DNA of 64,000 nt from positions 1 through 64,000 of the IMG/VR virus record IMGVR_UViG_3300042373_001302. One strand, given 5' to 3'. Position numbers and translations under genes: made by a program. Shown in pieces: positions 61,573 through 64,000 of this stretch. Within the stretch, counting starts at the first letter, position 1. Every line of letters starts with the position of its first letter. The stretch is from a virus. The notes under the pieces are model-generated. The model was given only the letters and a program-made list of their open reading frames with translations. It did not search any database and was not told where the DNA came from.

Positions 61573-62543
61573 ATGTAAAATACATTTAATTGTTTAACAT
61601 TTGTTTTTTCACCATATTCATCATCAGCTACATCTCTATAACTATTAGTACAGTAAATACCATCAAAATATTTATTAAGTTCTTTAAAACCTTTAGAAAA
61701 AATTCCATGAGTTACTATAAGATAGATTTTACCAGCATGAGGATCATTTTGCATAGTAATTTTTAATTCTTTAGCAATATTAATAAAAGTAGCTCCACCA
61801 TCACATATATCATCAATTATGATATAATCTTTTCTAAGATGTTTATGTTCTAAAGGTACAACACATTTAGTTAATTTACCATTTTCATCACGAGATTTAC
61901 TACAAGTAATAATATCCCCAGTATAACCAATTTGTTCAGCTATTTTAAAGATTTTCTTACTTGCACCTGCATCTGGTGATACTAAAATACAATTATCTAT
62001 TGTATTTTGAATTAATAATTTATCATAAGGTGTTTTAGTTCCTAACCTATAATTCCAATCTAAATTTTCAAAAGTAAATTTAACTAATTCTAGATTAGAT
62101 TCTTTTTTAAAGTTATTTAAGCAAGCTTCTAATACATCTGAATGAGGATCTAATACAGTTACAGATTCAAAATTAAGACTATTTATAATAGGACAAATAA
62201 CATCTTTAAGATAATTATTAGAACCTTCTTCAAACTTTCTATCACTTCTACTTCCTAAGAAATATGGTGTATAAAGATGAATTTCTTTAACTCCTAATTC
62301 ACGTAATGATTTAGTAGCACAAACGATTAATTCCAAATCTTTAAAATTGTTTAATCTTGATTTAATTGTAACAATATTACCAATGTTTAAAAAAATTCCT
62401 ATAAATTTAGTACCGTGACCATTATCAGATGTATGATATTTTTTTGTACCTAATATTTTAACTTGTTGCTGACCATCAGGAAATTTAAAAACCTCATACT
62501 TAATTTCTGAGGTTTCAATATCTGTTAAATTTAATATTTTCAT
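61557..62543 (-). CDS. PRPP-synthetase-like protein (Prs or ADPR-pyrophosphate synthetase Adps)
   Basis: A 328-residue phosphoribosyl-pyrophosphate-synthetase-fold protein: FPDGQQQVKI near the start, LYTPYFLGSRSDRKF (ATP/flexible loop region), VTVLDPHSD, LVSPDAGASKK and the ribose-5-phosphate loop YIIIDDICDGGATF. It starts two bases after the NAMPT-like gene. Classical Prs makes PRPP, which NAMPT needs. In the phage NARP1 pathway the same two folds act as Adps, which pyrophosphorylates ADP-ribose, and Namat, which joins it with nicotinamide to remake NAD+. Sequence by eye cannot separate these. Confidence 0.82.
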   Translation of the reverse strand: MKILNLTDIETSEIKYEVFKFPDGQQQVKILGTKKYHTSDNGHGTKFIGIFLNIGNIVTIKSRLNNFKDLELIVCATKSLRELGVKEIHLYTPYFLGSRSDRKFEEGSNNYLKDVICPIINSLNFESVTVLDPHSDVLEACLNNFKKESNLELVKFTFENLDWNYRLGTKTPYDKLLIQNTIDNCILVSPDAGASKKIFKIAEQIGYTGDIITCSKSRDENGKLTKCVVPLEHKHLRKDYIIIDDICDGGATFINIAKELKITMQNDPHAGKIYLIVTHGIFSKGFKELNKYFDGIYCTNSYRDVADDEYGEKTNVKQLNVFYIWITN

Positions 62544-62545
62544 AA

Positions 62546-64000
62546 TTAATTATTTAAACGATTTCTAATTTCATCTAAAGTAGTTTCTTTTACAAGTTTA
62601 CCATCTTTAAATACTGTTGTAAGTAAACCTCTCGACTCTTGTTCCCAAGTACATTGATCATATACTTTAATATCAGAGAATCCAGTTTCATTTCCAGTTA
62701 CACAAAGTAAACCTTTTTTAGATTTTTTAGTACCATCATCAGTTATAGGATCTTTAAAGATTTCTCTTGGTTCAATTACTTGTTTTGGTTCACCACATTC
62801 AAACTCACAATATCCTTCAGATTTTGTACATTCTTCTGGACTACTACAAGCTTTTGTATGTGTAATCTCACCATATGTTGCTTTCATAGCAAATCCAAAT
62901 GTATCTCTAGTATTATACTGATAAGTATAACTACCAATACCAAATACTACATTAGTTGAAGCAAAACCTTTAGATTTAAGTCTTTCACAAATTTGTATAG
63001 CTCTTTCCATAGTAATTGAATCTCCGTAGATTGCTCCGATGTGTGAGTCAAGAATTTTGTAACCTTGCTCATTTACAGTTCCACCGAATACATTCCAAAG
63101 TAATTCAATAACACCTTTTTGTTCTTTCCAAGAAATATCACCAGTAAGTGTTCTATATTGTAATTTGTGTTGCGTAAGTGGTGTAGCATCAGGAATTCCA
63201 CAAAGAATATCTACAGGATTACCTGAGTCAGGACGAATAACTAATTTACCATCACGAGCTAAGATTTCATCTTTCAATGTTACTAAGTGTTCGGTACATA
63301 CTTTCCATAAGTCCCAAGTGTCAGAAACTACTGATAATATACCAGTTGGATATAAATCAAGTAATCTTCTAAATGTATCTACTTCAGCTTCTTTAGTACC
63401 CATACACATAACACTATGTTCAGTAGCAGGTACAGAAGCACCGATAAGTCCTGTAGCATTGTAAGATTTTTCAAGTTGATAAATAGCTGGTATTGTATCA
63501 GTACCTGTAAAACTTGTAAGATGACCCATCCCACTAAGTATTGCAGACTCAACAGAAGACATACCACGCATACTAAAATCATGTCCTTGCCATTGTACTT
63601 CTTCAGTTGTTCCTGTAGTTTCAATCGCATATTTATTAAGTATTTTTTTATATTCATGTGCAATTGTTGCTGATGTAATAGGTTGCCATAACATACAACT
63701 TATTAATGTTTCTAAATAATTTACTAACCAAGCAAAATCAGGATGTGTGTTTGTAATTGTCATCATTGGAACTCCAATAGGACATAATGTACCTTCATCT
63801 AATGCTTTAATTTCAATAGGTAAATAACCTAAATCCCATAAATCTTCAATATGTTTAGTATCTACATTACAATGACGTTGATATTCTTTAATAATATTTT
63901 CTTTAAATTTTAATGAAGATTCGTGTAATTCTAAATTTTCTTTAGGTCCACAATATACTCTTCTACCAAAAAAGTCTTTATTAAATTGTTTAATTAAATA
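62546..64000 (-). CDS. Nicotinamide phosphoribosyltransferase-like protein (NAMPT or Namat), 5' end outside window
   Basis: The frame is open from 62546 to the right edge, so at least 484 residues are present; the ATG at 63766 is internal (coding continues upstream as ...EGTLCPIGVP-MMTITNTHPDF). NAMPT motifs: NYLETLISCMLWQPI, HDFSMRGMSSVESA, GTDTIPAI, VPATEHSV, SVVSDTWDLW, VIRPDSGNPVD, GDSITMERA, FGIGSYTYQ and DPITDDGTKKSKKG. It is the furthest-upstream gene of the - strand block in view. Its pairing with a PRPP-synthetase-like gene indicates NAD+ synthesis from nicotinamide. Confidence 0.92.
   Translation of the reverse strand, partial: YLIKQFNKDFFGRRVYCGPKENLELHESSLKFKENIIKEYQRHCNVDTKHIEDLWDLGYLPIEIKALDEGTLCPIGVPMMTITNTHPDFAWLVNYLETLISCMLWQPITSATIAHEYKKILNKYAIETTGTTEEVQWQGHDFSMRGMSSVESAILSGMGHLTSFTGTDTIPAIYQLEKSYNATGLIGASVPATEHSVMCMGTKEAEVDTFRRLLDLYPTGILSVVSDTWDLWKVCTEHLVTLKDEILARDGKLVIRPDSGNPVDILCGIPDATPLTQHKLQYRTLTGDISWKEQKGVIELLWNVFGGTVNEQGYKILDSHIGAIYGDSITMERAIQICERLKSKGFASTNVVFGIGSYTYQYNTRDTFGFAMKATYGEITHTKACSSPEECTKSEGYCEFECGEPKQVIEPREIFKDPITDDGTKKSKKGLLCVTGNETGFSDIKVYDQCTWEQESRGLLTTVFKDGKLVKETTLDEIRNRLNN

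Noticed and set aside
63165-63464. ORFs opposite or out of frame in the NAMPT-like gene (also 63379-63673)
   Set aside because: Shadows of a strongly conserved coding frame; Cys/Ser-rich or Leu-rich translations with no family resemblance.
62546-63766. NAMPT-like gene starting at the ATG at 63766
   Set aside because: The frame continues open to the window edge and encodes further NAMPT-like residues directly before the ATG, so the start is outside the window.
1-64000. Stop-codon reassignment (TAG or TGA recoding), known in some crAss-like phages
   Set aside because: Very long genes are open in the standard code and gene ends fall on normal stops with tight junctions; no gene needs a read-through stop.
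1-64000. CRISPR array, insertion sequence or integrase/attachment site
   Set aside because: No regularly spaced repeats, no transposase or integrase motifs and no flanking inverted repeats were seen.

Overview
The window is a piece of an AT-rich, tailed double-stranded DNA phage of Bacteroidetes, most likely a crAss-like phage (Crassvirales). The support is: a 2,660-residue protein carrying the DFDVD metal-binding motif of crAss-like virion RNA polymerases, flanked by other giant virion proteins; two gene blocks that converge on one bidirectional terminator; Bacteroidetes-type promoters (TTWG, 20 bp, TAnnTTTG); and AT-rich leaders without Shine-Dalgarno sites. Terminase, portal and capsid genes are not here and presumably lie outside the window. 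Standard code is used throughout.

Left block, + strand, 1-33613 (late functions). 1-1773 holds GC-richer surface or fibre-type structural genes, including two tandem paralogues. 1789-3792 is a lysis cassette: holin-like membrane protein, membrane-anchored coiled coil, zinc amidase and a one-protein spanin. 3858-4829 is a promoter-gene-terminator cassette for a DEDDy exonuclease. 4875-10858 encodes tail ring/hub-type proteins and a very large tail protein. A free-standing GIY-YIG endonuclease cassette follows (10914-11944). 11968-33613 encodes virion cargo proteins: 558, 617 and 1,517 residues, then the RNA polymerase, whose C-terminus carries macro-like, SLOG/MoCo-like and DUF4326-like domains, and a 1,841-residue polyvalent protein with a zincin motif.

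Right block, - strand, 33671-64000 (early/middle functions, read right to left). The upstream end has a nicotinamide phosphoribosyltransferase-like gene next to a PRPP-synthetase-like gene, a plausible NAD+ reconstitution pair. Next come small proteins, a replication protein, and a DnaB-type helicase gene that I reconstruct as three exons: 171 nt, 9 nt and 942 nt. Two group I introns interrupt it inside the Walker A codons. Intron A encodes a GIY-YIG enzyme; intron B carries three unrecognised ORFs. After these lie an AAA ATPase, an SSB-like protein and a primase. 45066-52717 is a cluster of two GS-like amidoligases, one ATP-grasp, one class II and two class I glutamine amidotransferases and a GGCT/AIG2 protein, predicted to make an unknown amide-linked product. 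The block ends with nucleotide metabolism and repair genes (RusA-like, PD-(D/E)XK, dUTPase, class II ribonucleotide reductase, SF2 helicase, two MazG/DUF1599-like proteins, two metallophosphoesterases, ThyX) and a 32-residue Cys-rich microprotein.

Noncoding elements: five promoters sharing one 34-bp architecture, four terminators, two tRNA-like elements with abnormal middles, and two further structured RNA candidates. All product names come from reading motifs by eye; no database search was possible.
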